Assembly: GCA_009741485.1 (NCBI GenBank)
Contig: CM019220.1
Coordinates: forward strand, 29,989,891 to 30,053,890
DNA: 64,000 nucleotides
Reading direction: 5' to 3'
From: Malurus cyaneus samueli
Lineage: Eukaryota > Chordata > Aves > Passeriformes > Maluridae
Under the pieces are notes generated by a model. It was not told the origin of the DNA and searched no databases. It saw only the letters and a list, made by a program, of their open reading frames with translations. Of this stretch, positions 1 through 13,500 are shown one piece after another. The translations under genes and the position numbers were made by a program. Every line of letters begins with the position of its first letter. Positions within the stretch are counted from its first letter, which is position 1.

Positions 1-1448
1 GTGTTTTAATATTTGAAGCTTTGGAACTGCAGCAGTAGGAGCCTCTGCAAAAGGCTCTGCATGGCTCTCACTGCTTGCATTGTGTTGCTCCTGCTTCCCC
101 AGGCTGGTGGCATGACAAAGAGCTTGCTTTTCCACAGAGGGGCTGTGGTTCCCTGCGAAAGAAAAGCACCATATAGCTACGTTGTCCAAAACAAATACTT
201 GATCTCTTTGCAGTTATCAGCTGAATGCAAAGCTCCTGAACTGCTGTAGAATAAAGAATCAAGTTTCTAAAAAGTGCGCTGAACCTGCAATGGTTCTGCC
301 TCTTATGTTGACCTGAGAGTTCATTTCTGTTTTTCATTCATCGTTTGTTTGCTGTAAATAATAAACAATATCCACTTCTGAATACATGAAAACACTAAAT
401 ATTTTACTAGATGCAGTAATGTAACAAAGATCTTGCTTGGTCTCTTGAACAGCTGCTTATTTCTTGTAAAACTGCGCTGTGTTTGGATATCATATTTTTT
501 CTTTCATTGGGTAATGCACATGTGCCTTTTTATTTGGATTTTGCTTTTATGTCCTTTTTTAGATACCACTTGTTTATATTTTTCCAAGGGGAAAATGCTT
601 AGTTTCCAGAGTACTTCATTCCATTAATTGAAAAATGCAGTTGAAAGAAAATCTTAATTCTTTCTGTCTCCAAATTGCTACTGAAGAAAACTAAATATAA
701 GTAAAACATCTGCATTTCTCCAAAGTATATGTTGCTGCATGGCAGCAGAGTTCATCTGGATTCAGATGGCAGCCCAGGAGTTTCAGGGTCATGATATTTT
801 GAGCTCCAGGAAAAGACTTTTTTGGTACAGGAGGTCTGTTGGTTTTTACTATATTCTTTAGGTTCACTAGATGACATCACACTTACGGGGTTAAGAGCAC
901 AGTTAGTGGGAAATAATTCTGCATATTCATGCACAATTCCAGCTACACCAAAGCCTTAAAATGCTTAGTGCTCTATAAGGTTGTGGGATTTCTTCTTACT
1001 GAGTAGAAATTACAGCTTATGGTGCTGTGAGTGCTCAGGGTTTTCTGTGTCCTTTATCTTAGAGATGTCTTCAGACAGAACATGCCCTGATGATGCATTC
1101 ACATTTTTTTTCAATGAAGAAGATGACATTTTGTTCAATGAAGAAAGATAGCTATGTTTCTGTTATTTTGTTTTGGCTTTTCTATCTTTAGGAAAACTTC
1201 AAGATTATCTTTGATAGTTCCTGGAGGAGGTCTAAAGAAGCCTCTGAGAAAAAGTATCCATTTTACTTCTGTGGTTCTTTATATTCCTAAAAGTGAATGC
1301 TTAACACTTATGGAACATTAGCACTTGGAGGGTTTTGGTTTTTTGGTTGCATTTTTTTTTCCCCCAGATGTGTGAAGGACACATGGTAATTATTTTTGGT
1401 ATTTATTAATTTGATGATTTTTTTCTTTCTTTCTTTCTTTCTTTGCAG
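1..1448 (+). other. MYO1B: Intron, 3' part only (upstream of exon v1)
   Basis: This is the end of the intron before the first visible exon. I looked for the preceding myosin exon (the NPY...YSPEKVEEYRNRNF-type segment) and did not find it. The polypyrimidine tract ends in a TTTC microsatellite and a TTTGCAG acceptor. No other feature is supported. Confidence 0.8.
1422..1444 (+). repeat. (TTTC)n microsatellite forming the polypyrimidine tract of exon v1
   Basis: Five perfect TTTC units (1422-1441), preceded by a short T run and followed by TTTGCAG. The repeat is the polypyrimidine tract of the splice acceptor at 1447-1448. Confidence 0.9.
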
Positions 1449-1543
1449 CTTTGCTCTGTCTGATGAAGCTTACAGGTCTTTAAGGGACCAGGATAAAGAC
1501 CAATGCATCCTTATTACAGGAGAAAGTGGAGCTGGGAAAACGG
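1449..1543 (+). CDS. MYO1B: MYO1B exon v1: P-loop exon
   Basis: Residues about 85-115, starting FALSDEAY and ending in the Walker A/P-loop GESGAGKT that holds the ATP phosphates. It begins with the last base of an Ile codon and ends with the first base of Glu. Donor G|GTAAGG. Confidence 0.97.
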
Positions 1544-4500
1544 GTAAGGAGCAGTTTGGATCTTAATAAAAAACATTCAGTGTTGTTCAGAGCCTTGCAA
1601 AGGGGTTTTGGAGTCGGTAAGAGTTGAGAAATATCAGTAACTTTGTGCCTGGCCATTGCAGAAAGCGAGTGCTGTCACACTTGTTGCTGCAGGTGTGAGC
1701 TCACATAAAATCCTCTTTTTTCACACAGTCACCACGCTGAAGTCCCATCTCATGTTAATGCAGTGTCCTCAGCACTATCCAGAGTTGTACCAAAGCGATG
1801 CTGACTTGTGATAGAGCATTGCAAGGGCCAGGAAGCATTTAGGTTCTCCTGGTGGGAAACTTGAAGACATAGAAAACAGAATGCTCTATGTTTTCTAGGC
1901 TTGATGCTTCCACTTGTCTCTCAATAAATATATGCATTTAAAACTGGATTATGCTATTTATCTGAGGAAAAGAAATAACAGTAGCTGATTTCTATGGAAA
2001 TGTTATCAGCTTTTTGCACACTGTGCTCTGCTGCAGTTCTAAGATTGGCTTGTGTACCAGAACGCTGAGTTTCTTAGGCAAAGCTGACATTTCCTTGAAA
2101 ACGACTTCTAGTTTTTAAACTGGAAGGTTAGAAACCAAGCGAGGATTGCATAACTACAGTACATTTTAGGTAAACCTTAAAAAAGAAAGAAGCCAGTTAT
2201 TTTCAAAGATAGCAATTTAAAACAGAGGTGACTTGCAAAAGAGACAGCGGGTAGGAAGGCATACATCTGTTTCCAAGTAATTTGAGAATTTTTTCCTTTG
2301 AATCTGAGAATATGTGGAGCTTTGTGTGCTTATTTTGAGCAAGACTCAAAGTGGGCAATAAGAAGCTGCTTTCCAAGACCTTTCTGAAAATATAAAGTGT
2401 AGGCTTCGTCTCTGGCACTCTTTGATTAGTGGCATCCGGTTAAAAGTTCTTGAAGTCTTTTAATGTAATCCTTATTTACAGTTCAATGATGTGAAAATGT
2501 GTTCAGTAAAAGTGTGTATTAAAAAAACCCACGTTCTTACTGATATCATTATTTGAGGTTGAGTGTAGAAGTTCAGACCATAGAAAAGAGTCCTTGGTGT
2601 TGTTTAATGTCTTGATTTTCTCGTGAACTGTGAATTGTCAAACACATCATGCAACTGAGGCACACATATTATTAATTTATTCACTTGAAAGGTGAATCAG
2701 AGGTTGATTTGTTGATCTTCTCTGTATGTAAATGGTAGATTTAGATTTGTGTAGATATTTTGACTGTTCTGTAACTTTTGTGGCCATATGGGACATAATA
2801 TGAATTATTCCTTCTTTATAGAGGTAAATACAAAATAATATAGGGTTTGAAATTCAAGTCATTAATCAGCTTGGAATCTGTGATATTCTCTATCATTTGA
2901 TTTAACTACTGTTGCTGGAATGGGGCTATGAGCTGAGAAATCAGGCTTTCATTAAAAAAAAAAGGGGATGCAGTGGGGTGGGCTTTCCTGGAGCTAAGGA
3001 AACAAACTTCTTAGTACAGATACACTACATAACTGTGTTTTAAATGTTTGGTAGCTGGAATTTTTGACATTTTGCCCTGGAAGAACTGAAAATGTTGGGT
3101 CTTTTTGTTTACTTCCAATTAGGTTCTTGTTTCACTGCACATTTATAATGTTAGCTTTAGTAACATTGGGCAAGAAAAGATGGTGCACCACCAGAATGAG
3201 AGGTGTATTTAAATGTTTTGAGATGTTTGGGTGATAACTCCCTCCCTGATGTCTTGGAACAAATAGAGTTCCTAATAAAAGAAAGGGCTTTTATTTTCTT
3301 TTGCTGATGTTCAAAGGCTGTATTGAAGTCATTGTGTGTCAACTATTATAATAGCTTTTTTGCTGCTTCAGTGCATGCTTCTCTCAGTGATCGAGTGGCT
3401 CTGCTTAAAGATGTTGATGGTTTTAGGAAATATCTCAAATTAAATAATTTAGTAATTGCAAACTCTGAAGGGAACAAATTCTTCAAAATGTGAGCTGGGT
3501 TTGAGGCACAAATAAAGGAGATGGGAGCCTTCTGGGCACAGCCATAGTTCTGGCTCTTCTCTTGCTTCCTGGGAGGCAGCTCTGCTCAGCTTTCCCTGCA
3601 ACATGGAATAGTAATATAATGCTAACAAACAAATTTGGGTAAATAGGAAGAAATCCAAATCCAAGGGATAACTTCTCATCTGTCAGCCCTTTCCTGAAAT
3701 GAGGGCCTTAAATTTGTAACAGATCTCTGAAGATCTGTTACATATGTAATATAATGATTTTTTTTTTATGACCAGTCTTGAGTTGACAGGGTTTCCAGCT
3801 GTTAGTAATTACGTTGTATATCAACCCATATTGCCTCAAAGTTCATATGCATCATAGTAACCATAACCATCTTTATAAACAGAATCATTTTCCAGCTGCT
3901 TTTTTCTGACCAGCAAAACATAAGGGTTGGATGGATTATCTAATATTCATTTTTTTACACCCATATGAACCCAGGTTTGAGAGTCCAGAAATTGTTCCAG
4001 ACTTTGTTGAAAGCACCTTCAAAATAGTTTCATTGTCTAAATGGGTTCTTCACTTTCTCTGTTGTTTATACTTTCAGACTGCAGCAGGTTATGTGATGTT
4101 GCAGTTATTCAGTTGCTTGTACTTTAAAGTTGTCATTACATGTGTTTAAGTGCTGTATGTTTGCACTTTTTGTGTATCTGCTGATATAAACTGATTGAAT
4201 TTTGTGCTCTGAAACTGCCTGAGCCTGTTTATTTTCAGGCTTGATTAAAACATTTCCAGGGTGTCAGCAGGGGATAATGTTCTTCCCTTAAAGAATGCCT
4301 CTCACTGAGTCTAAAGGAGAAAGGAGCAGGTAATGTGCCGTATCCAGTGGTGGCTTTTTTAGCTTGGGAAGAGGCTCTGGCTGTTTAAATCAAGAGGATT
4401 GCTGATGTAGTGGCATGGATTTCATAGCAGGGTATGCCCCTTCTGCATTTTCAGATGGTGCAATGATGTAGAAGAAAAGTGAAAAGAAATATGCTCACAG

Positions 4501-7500
4501 CTCCTGTCTGGCACTGAGAAAATGTGACAGAGATTTAGGCTGCAAAATAATGTTGCAGCCTTTTTGCCAACGCTTATCACTGTTTTATTTGGCTCTCCCC
4601 CACAGAGGCCAGCAAACTTGTCATGTCATATGTGGCTGCTGTGTGTGGAAAAGGAGCAGAGGTTAATCAAGTAAAAGAACAACTTTTGCAGTCAAATCCA
4701 GTCCTTGAAGGTAAGAATCTCACAGAGTATGTTTGAGTATTTCACCTGTGCGTGTACTGGTGCTCCATCTGAGCTGGTTTGGAAAGCTGTGCCTGATGAT
4801 GTTGTGTAACCATAGGAGATGTGAATACAGCTGAAAGATTCTGTTCAGTGTTGTGTAGGTTTTCTTGAGAAGAAAATGGTTTCCCTGATGAAGGAAGAGC
4901 TTAGGAAGTTAGGTCATACTTCCCAGCCTCCTCCTGCTGCTCTCAGAGGGCTTACCCTTTCTTAACCCTGCCTTGCTGATGCTTGCTGTATCAAAAGGCT
5001 TGACTTCAGTCCCTGTGATTCATTTCCTTCCAAATCATACTCTTACAGTCTCCAGTAAACAAACAAGCTCTGTAAGGCATTATTTTTCTTATAGGAAAAA
5101 AAAAGGGTGAAGAAATGGATCTTAGAAAAAACTAAGCCAATCCATATGCATGTCTGCTGTTCCCTGAGACTTACTGTTCCCTGAGTCTGGTGACTGTTGG
5201 CCTGTCTTCCTGACAACTGCCTTTCCTGCTCTCCCACAAAAGACTAGTATTTTTTTAATTAGTAATTTTAATTTAAATATGTTGGCTGCCAAAAACAGGA
5301 TCTTTCTTTTTTCATGGAGATAGGATATATGATCCTCAAAGCTTGCAGTTTTGTCCCATTGTCTAATAATTGCCTTCAGAAGTTCCTTGGTTAGCACTGA
5401 CTTATTTAGGTCTATTGTGTCGATTCCTGGCTTAGTCTTTCCCAGAATTCTCAAAGCTGCAGTGGTGCTGGGACAAAGTCAGTTGTCAAAAGACTATTTT
5501 GCATTATGGCCACATCATATGTGGTGTTTGTGAAGACTGTTGAGTGTCAGCATCACGTTTATTGCCTTGCTCATATGGGATGAATTGGAGTCTATAGGGG
5601 ACAAGAACTCTGCAAGTGAGGACAGAGGGAAAAGTTAAAAAAAAGGAAAGGGAATGCAAAAAAGTGGGCAGACAGCAGTGGGGAACTGGATGGTTAAAAC
5701 ATGGTCTTTGTACACAAAACAGAAACTGTAAGCAAAGACTTGTAAAGAAAGGACGAAATGTTGACATTTAAGAGTAATAGAAGTGCTGGATAAGCCTTTC
5801 TTTGATGATCAGCTGTGCTCCCCTTAAAGCTGAATGGGGGGATTGCATCCTTCCATTGTTCTGGATTCACAGAGAACAGCTACCTTGTTTTACCACTGTT
5901 CTGGAAACAGATTTCAGAGACAGAAATGGCATGGTAGGTACGGAGGCTTTTCTTGCCAAAGCCAGATTGTTCCCCAGGGACTGCCAGTGTGTTTGATTTC
6001 TTGTTGGTTTAATGCAAGAGGAAGATTGCCTTATCATTTTAAGGTACTATTTGTTCTACTTGATGTGCTGGTAACTGCCTGTTCAGCTCTTTGGAAGGTA
6101 GGACACAGGCTTATCCCATGAGGAATAAAAACTGAGCAAGCCTGGCTGCTTAGATACGTTTTATACAGAAATTAAGCGTTTGTGGTTAGATTTATTTTAC
6201 TTTGGTTATGTCATTCTGTTTCAGTCAAACTGCAGTGCAAGAAAATGACATAAATGTTACATATGCATAATTTCTCTTGTGAGATTTTTTTTTAAACTAC
6301 AGTTGCTACTGTAAATTAACTTTCAGAAACAATGAACTTTAGGGAAAACCAAGGAATGTGTCTCATGCTTTATAATGGAACATTTGTGCCTGACTCCATG
6401 CAGTTATAAATGACTCTAGTGTTCAGTACTATGTGTAAGAAAATGCAGCTCAGAGATTTGGTTGTTGAAAAGATGATTTATTGCAGGGCATAAAGATTTT
6501 AAAAACAATTCTTTCACTTATCCTGGCCTTTAGGATCAACAAACTTCTCATTTTGGCTCTAGTTCTTTGGTCAAGAATAAGTCTACTCATGCAAGTTTGT
6601 AGAAGCCTAAAGGCATGTATTTATTTCTGTCCAAAAAACATTGACTTGACTTGATCTTCAAAAATATATGTACTGTGTAAATAAATACTGGGATAAATAA
6701 AGTCTCCTGTTGGAAGCAGGAGGGCTGTACCTAATGATGGAGGGGACACTCCTCCTGACTCAATGTGCTTGGACAGTGGGGGAGTTTTAGAGCTTGAATT
6801 GTCCTCCAGTCTGAGTTCTTGCCCTGCCCGTGCTCCAAGCTGTGGCTGCTCATCTGAATGTAGCCCTGGGAAGTCCTTTCTCAGAGAACCTTCATTGTCA
6901 TAAAACTTGAACTAAAGCAATTCAAACCAAGCTGTTCAGAAAGCTAGTTTAGGTCTAGCTGAACACAAATTCTCATTGTAAATCTGACTTATGTCAGCTG
7001 ATAAATATTCAGCTTAAAGTAGGGTGAATGAGTTGAAGTGGTGTAAATAAATCCATTTCAAAGAATTGTTAAACTGTCCTATGCAAACAATTTTTTAAAT
7101 GTCATTCTGTAATTTCCTTATTTCTGACCTCCATCTTTTAACATATCCTCTTCTGGGAACTAGGATTCATTTCTTCCTCTGAAATGAAGAGGAAGAAATA
7201 TTTCCTGTATTTAAAGTTATTTGAGTAATAAAATTATGGATTTGTTTATTCAACCCCCAAAGATATATGCTTAATATGGATGCAGTTTTGTTCAGGAACC
7301 ATTTCCTCTTGTATGTTTTTCTTTAGCTTTTTTTAAACAAGGAAAGTGTTGAGACTAAACTTCTTTGGATTTCTATAGGTTTTTCTTATTTGTGATCATG
7401 TCTGTCACACTCTGTTCCCAGGGACTGATGCCCATACAATGAAGAGGGTATTGTTTCTCAGAAGTCTGTAATTCCTTTAAATATATAAGCAGACCTACAG

Positions 7501-10500
7501 GTTTTAGCATTTAAATATTTTTTTGCTGATAGATTTGGTTGTCATATTTGTTTTTCTCTTTTTCCAGCTTTTGGAAATGCCAAAACTGTGAGGAATGACA
7601 ACTCCTCTAGATTTGTAAGTGCTTTCTTCTTTCCTTTTCGAGAAGCATGTTGTGCTATTGGCTATTTCTGTTTCACTGTGTATGAACGATCAAGGCATCT
7701 GTAGAGAGAAAATGAATGAATAATTTAGGTTGCCTTCTTGTAGTTATCTGAGGACCATGGTGTTTGAAGAAGATAAACATCTTCAGCAACAGTCAGTATT
7801 TAATTTTGTACACAGGAGCATGTTCTCCTACCCCAAAGTGTTAGTAGGCCACTGTCAGTCTTCTCTCTTAAAGGATTTTTGACTTCCTTGTTAGAAATCT
7901 TGTTGGTTTCTGATATGAGCATAGAGTTCTGTTGAATATCAAAGTAGAGGCTAAAAAAGAAAACCAAAATTAGGATGTGACAGTCTGTGACTGGATGAAA
8001 ACATAACTACAGTGCAGCTGGATTCTTTAATTTTCTGGCACTGGTGGCTTTGGTGTCAGAGACCACATATCCAGTAATGGGTCTGCTTGGCAACTGGATC
8101 TTTCCATATGATCTTGTTTTCCGTTCATATGGCTTTTATTTTTGGTTAAAATTACAACCTTAGGTTCCCATTTACTTTCTATAACATTTCAAAATGTGTT
8201 TACAACTTAAGTTTTAATAGAAACTATTTGTAATATTACTTTTTTGCTTAAATTCTTTATAATCAACTGGTTGATTTCTGGCTTTTTTTTGGCACGAAAC
8301 TGGATGTGAAATTATCGGAATTGACAATTAGAAAAACAAAAAGGTTGAGAGGTTTAGAAGTGGTACTACCCATCCTAGTTTCTCCTGCTCAAATCAGAAA
8401 GCTGAATACAAGACATTTGCTCACTTGTGTCCAGAAGAGTAACATCGTGAGATGTGTGAAGTAGACAAGAGAAGGCAGATCAATGCACTGGGACAGTGGT
8501 GTGTTGTGAGTAAAAGCCAATGCGTGAAAGTGTTGGAGATTTCTCTCCCCTTCCCTTCTGATTTTTGAGGGTTGATGATTTTGTTCCGCGCGTTTATGAG
8601 TGCTCTCATTGCCTCTGCTTGTGAATAGAGCAAGGGGTCTTTTTCACAAGGAGAGGGACAAAATTTGGAGCACCTGTAGAGATACTTTTTTTTTTAATAG
8701 AAAGGGTAGAAACACTGCAATTATCAGGCATGACATACTACAGAAATGAGGAGGAGACAGCAGAGAAGTCTTTCCAGAACAAAGTGCAACCAACAACTAT
8801 TTTGCCTTTCAAGTCCTTGCTTATAAACAAAGAGCTAAAAATACTTTTGGAAACACCCAGCTGTCCCAGTCCTTGGGAATGAAAATTTAATTATCTGCTT
8901 TAATTTTTTTTATCTCTGAAATTCGAATCAGCTCTGAATTAACTTTAAACAAGATAGTGCAAGTACTGTCCTGTCTAGCTACCTCATCTGGCAGCCAAGA
9001 GAACAGAGTTTAAGTAGAGTCAAACCAATCTCTACAAAATACCCAGTAAAGCAGAAAGTATCTTTGAATGAGTCAGTGTAAAGTACTTGGATTTTTATGT
9101 TCTGTAATAAAAAGTAAAATAGAAAAATAAACAAAACCCAATCTCTTCCTAAATGCAGTGAATAAGGAGGTATAAACACAAAGCTTTTCAACGTGCTGGT
9201 TTTGCCATGGAATCATAGAATGATTTGGGATGGAAGGGACCCTAAAGACTGTGTCATTCCAACCCCCTGCCATGGGCAGGAACACCTCCCACTGCACCAG
9301 GGAGCTCAGAGCCCTGAACTTGCCCTGCTTCTCTGGGCAGCCTGTCCCAGTGCCTCACCACCCTCAGCGAGCAGTGTCCTCTATTTATGCGCCAGAGGGT
9401 GGAATTTGGTTGAATTACTAGCAGCAGCTTTTATCTTTCTTCACTTCCTCGCCAGTGTCTTTTCTGCCCAGCGTGGCTCTGTCCGTTTTGTCACTGCTAA
9501 AATGTAGCTGTTACTCCATTAAGCACTTGTCAAATAAATTAAAAAGATGCAAAGACCAGAGCGATCTTCTGCGATGTGGAAAAGTCAGGCAGAAGTCAAG
9601 GAAACGCACGCTGCGCCAGCGCGGCTCGGATTGAGATGGCTCGTGCGGTGACAGCCCGTTAATTGTTGCCTCTGGTCTCCTGAGTTACGAGGGAAAGAGT
9701 TCAGCGGGAAAAATCCATCACTTTTACAAGGCAGGCACACGCTCGGGGACAGACGTCCCGCGATCGCTGCCAGACTCTGCTTCAGCTGCCCTGATTCACG
9801 CTCTGAGAGTCCCTGCTGAGAAAAGAAAACTGCCTGCAAGATGATTTCTGTCCTGCAGCCTTCAGTGAACGCTGGTGGTGATACCTGGTTGTTTGGTGTT
9901 CTTGGCACTCCGATGGAAGTTTGAATAATGTGCGTTTCCTTCGCAGAACCTTAGAAACCGAGCACGTTCCTGGGGTGTTTTACAGACCCAATTAAAGCTG
10001 TTTTCTTAAAAATCCCTGGCTGTGATAAAGGTCTTAGACGGTTTGAATAATTTTCTGGTTTTCAAAATTCTGGCAGGAGATTGTCAGATCTCTCTTTTTA
10101 ACCTTTCAACCAACTAACCTAAACAATGTTTTGAGCAGTTTTGCTTAAACAGAACTTATAATCTTCAAATCTGTTGCTTTCACAGGGAAAATACATGGAT
10201 ATTGAGTTTGATTTCAAGGGTGACCCACTTGGGGGAGTTATAAGCAACTGTGAGTATTAATTTTGGTATCAGCATATTCACAGATTAAAATGTCATGTGT
10301 AAAAAGGAAGATGGTTTAATTATTGAAAAGATCAGCTGTGTTTGTCTAATAGAATTTCTCTCCATTATGTGATGAATTCTGCTTTTTAATTTTATTGCTG
10401 TTATGGAGCTGAATAATGTACCTTAGAGTAAGTGAAAACAGGCTTGAAGTAAGTATGAATGTTGAATTTACTGTGTTGTTTCAAAGCCTTCTATACAAAT

Positions 10501-13500
10501 TTACACACCTCTAAGTGTAGGAAAAGGTTTGTAATGAGACAGGATGAGCATTGGTTGAGTTTAGGGAGGCAAAGGTCGCCTTGGAGGTTGTTTTATGACA
10601 CCTGTAGCAATTCAGAAATTCTAACCAGCTCTCTGTTGGAAGGAAAAAGGCTGGGAACATAATGGCAGCCCAAAATGCTTTGGATTGCTTTTCTTTTGAG
10701 GGTTTAAGTGCAGCTTTTAAAATAAATTCCTCCTCTGTGCTATATAAAGCTATATTTGTTTGGTTTTCTTATTTTTAAGAGGGGAGGAAGAGGGCAGTAA
10801 GTGACTATACTAGGTGTCACTGACCTAGCCTTAACCTCTCCTTCCACTCAGCCAAACTCACTGCTGCTTCTAAAAATGTGACTTTTGACTCCACTGGCAT
10901 TTTACTGGTTGTGAAATAATGAGACTCACCCAAGGTGAACTGTACTCTCCATATATAACATAAACATTTTAAAAACACTGTGAAGAATTTTGGAGGTTTT
11001 GGGTTTTTTTTTTTTTTTCAGAGGGCAGACATTTTTTCTGGACCAGGTCACCTTTTGGAACTGTGCCTGAAGAGCATGATTTTGTGACAGAGTAGATCTT
11101 GAAACTCAAATTAGTCTCTGTGTAAGTGTTTATGGCTATCCATTAGCACTGACATTTGGCAGTCAACGAAATTAGAGTACAAGCAGTATATTCTTAGTAA
11201 TTAAATGTGAACGAAAAGGTTCTAAAAGGCTGTGTTATTTGTTTCTTTTTACTTCACATTGAAAATAGATACATAAAAATGACCACTCCTTTGTAAGACT
11301 GCACATTTAACTGCCTTTGAAAGTGCTGCAATGAGTCATGTAATTAAAATATTGTGTCATATCAGAAGGCAATCCAAATTGTTGCCCTGTAGTTTATCTG
11401 CCCCATGAATCTCTGCATGGTGTAATTATAACATTACATGTAATTGTAATGGTGTGATGACATATGTAAGAAAGGGCAGACATATTTTTGGATCTGTCTT
11501 AAAAGATGCCTATTTTAGGCATTCTTTCTGTCTTGTCACACTTAATAAATATCTCACAGCAAGAAGATTAGTATCAATTTAAGAATAAAGACCTTATGTG
11601 TAAGTCCTGTTTGGAAAAGATGTTACTTGCAGAAGTGTGAAACGCCCCATTCTTGGCAGGGTATGTCACAGGTAGATACTGAGCTCCTGTAGCAGCATGC
11701 TAATATAGCTCACCTTTGATTAAATGTCTGCAAAAATTTGGTAGTCCATCCCTTCTAAGAGAGTTTTTAAATTCTCTGCAGTTTCAAAGCAAGCTGGTTG
11801 TGCTGCCTTAGATATTTTCCTCACAGCATTGCATTGCAGCACCAGTGTTTCTGTGAGGCATCACCATTCTGAAGATATTGGGGGCCTAAATTCTTCTACA
11901 ACACTCAGAATTTACTCTAGTTTAAGTCAAAATCAGGATTTGTCTTCATATTTCATCAAGCATGAAGTCAAGTAGTGCAGAAGTTTCCTATCCTTAAAAG
12001 GGAAGGTATGATTATGAAAATATTCATAAATATTCTTTGATTTCTGACCATCTGTTGGTTTGGTATGAATATGATGAGAAGATGCCATCATAATGCTTTG
12101 ATTAGACTTCAATAGTTTTTTCTGACCAGCTTGATTTCCAAACATCTATTAAGGTAGTTGTTTTTGTGCCATGGACTGTGTCACCAAGAGACATTTCATA
12201 CTGTGAGTGGCGTGAAGCAGACACAAGTGAGCATCAAGTTATTTTGGTGGCGAGAATGGTAACAAAGATAAGGCACTAATTTTATCAGACTGGTAGAGAT
12301 AAAGAGTGACCCATTAGGCTGAAAGGTCTCTTTTGGAGTGGCTTGGTCTGCCCTGCTCTGGAATGCTGTGGAGCTCAGTGGCAGGATGGTCAATCTGCCT
12401 GTGGTGACACTTCATGGAGTGGCTGATGCTGCTGTGACCTTCCCTCAGGCCATTCTCCTGCTGCCCTTCAATGAGCTCTTGCTTCCTCATAAGAGGGCTT
12501 AACCTAGGAGTGAACTTTTCCCAGGATGGATTTTGAGGGGGAAATTATCCTGACAGTGCACATTGCTTGTCTGTCCTGTCCAGTTTGCAGCCCATGAAAA
12601 TGTCCAGCTGATAGATCAGAAATATTGAATAATATAAATTATTAAATTATATCTGTGTCATAAACAGAAGGGTAAATCTTTTGAGTAAAAAAACAGAATG
12701 GAAGTAATGAAATGGAAGGGAATTGTAGCATCTATAAATTCAGAACTGATTTGTACCCGAACTGGAGATAATGTTATGTATGAACAGTGTAAAATCTGTG
12801 CAGTCTCATTTCATGTACATGACAGCTCAGATCTTCCAACTGTGCTGGTTTTCAAGGAAATTGATACACTGTTAGATCATTATGAACAGTCATGCAAAGA
12901 AATTGGGAATGGGAAATTCGAAATGAATGTGATTTATGCAGACTTGAAGTATCTTACTTCAGTCAGGAATTTGTTCCCCTTAGACTACAAGGCAGAATGT
13001 GTTGTATTTGTTTGATCCTCCAGTGGTGGATGTGGGGGTGAGTAGGAGGGTGAAGAAGGCTGTCTGAGGTGTGCAGTAAGCCTCAGTTGTTAGTCCTCCC
13101 TTTTGGCTGGCTTCCTGTGGAGGTCCCAGCTCATTTTCCCAAGGTGTGGGAGATGCTGGAGCCCGTGTAAGGTGCTCAGTCCTGGTGCCAGCTGCCAGCC
13201 AGCCCATCCACTCATGGGTGACCTGTTCTGTGTGTGTGGGGTTAGAAAATCCAAACAGCTCCTGTGAGCATCGCTGAACATGAAACCCTCGCTGTGCTTT
13301 TTGATTTTTTTTTTTAATCCTCGCTTGCTCCAACACCTCCCTTGTTGCTCCTCTTAGTACAGTTGCCACCATTTAGGTTTGACCTAAACTAGGAAGAGAT
13401 AAAAAAAAACAAAACAAACTACAAACTGTGCTAAACATTTTGATTAGCTCATTTTTAACCATCATTCATTGCTTGAGCAGTGATGATTTAACACTCTTTA

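Larger units (their letters stand above)
7615..10185 (+). other. MYO1B: Intron 3
   Basis: A 2.6-kb intron. It holds a CR1 fragment (9209-9375) followed by a CpG-dense patch (about 9449-9970), both listed separately. The rest is AT-rich with no recognisable feature. Confidence 0.85.

Noticed and set aside
9585..9908. 107-codon - strand open frame
   Set aside because: It falls in the CpG-dense patch, where GC-rich sequence lowers stop frequency; no family resemblance.
12980..13372. 130-codon - strand open frame
   Set aside because: It starts inside repeat copy A and runs into unrelated intron sequence. Part of it recurs in copy B, so it is better explained by the repeat.
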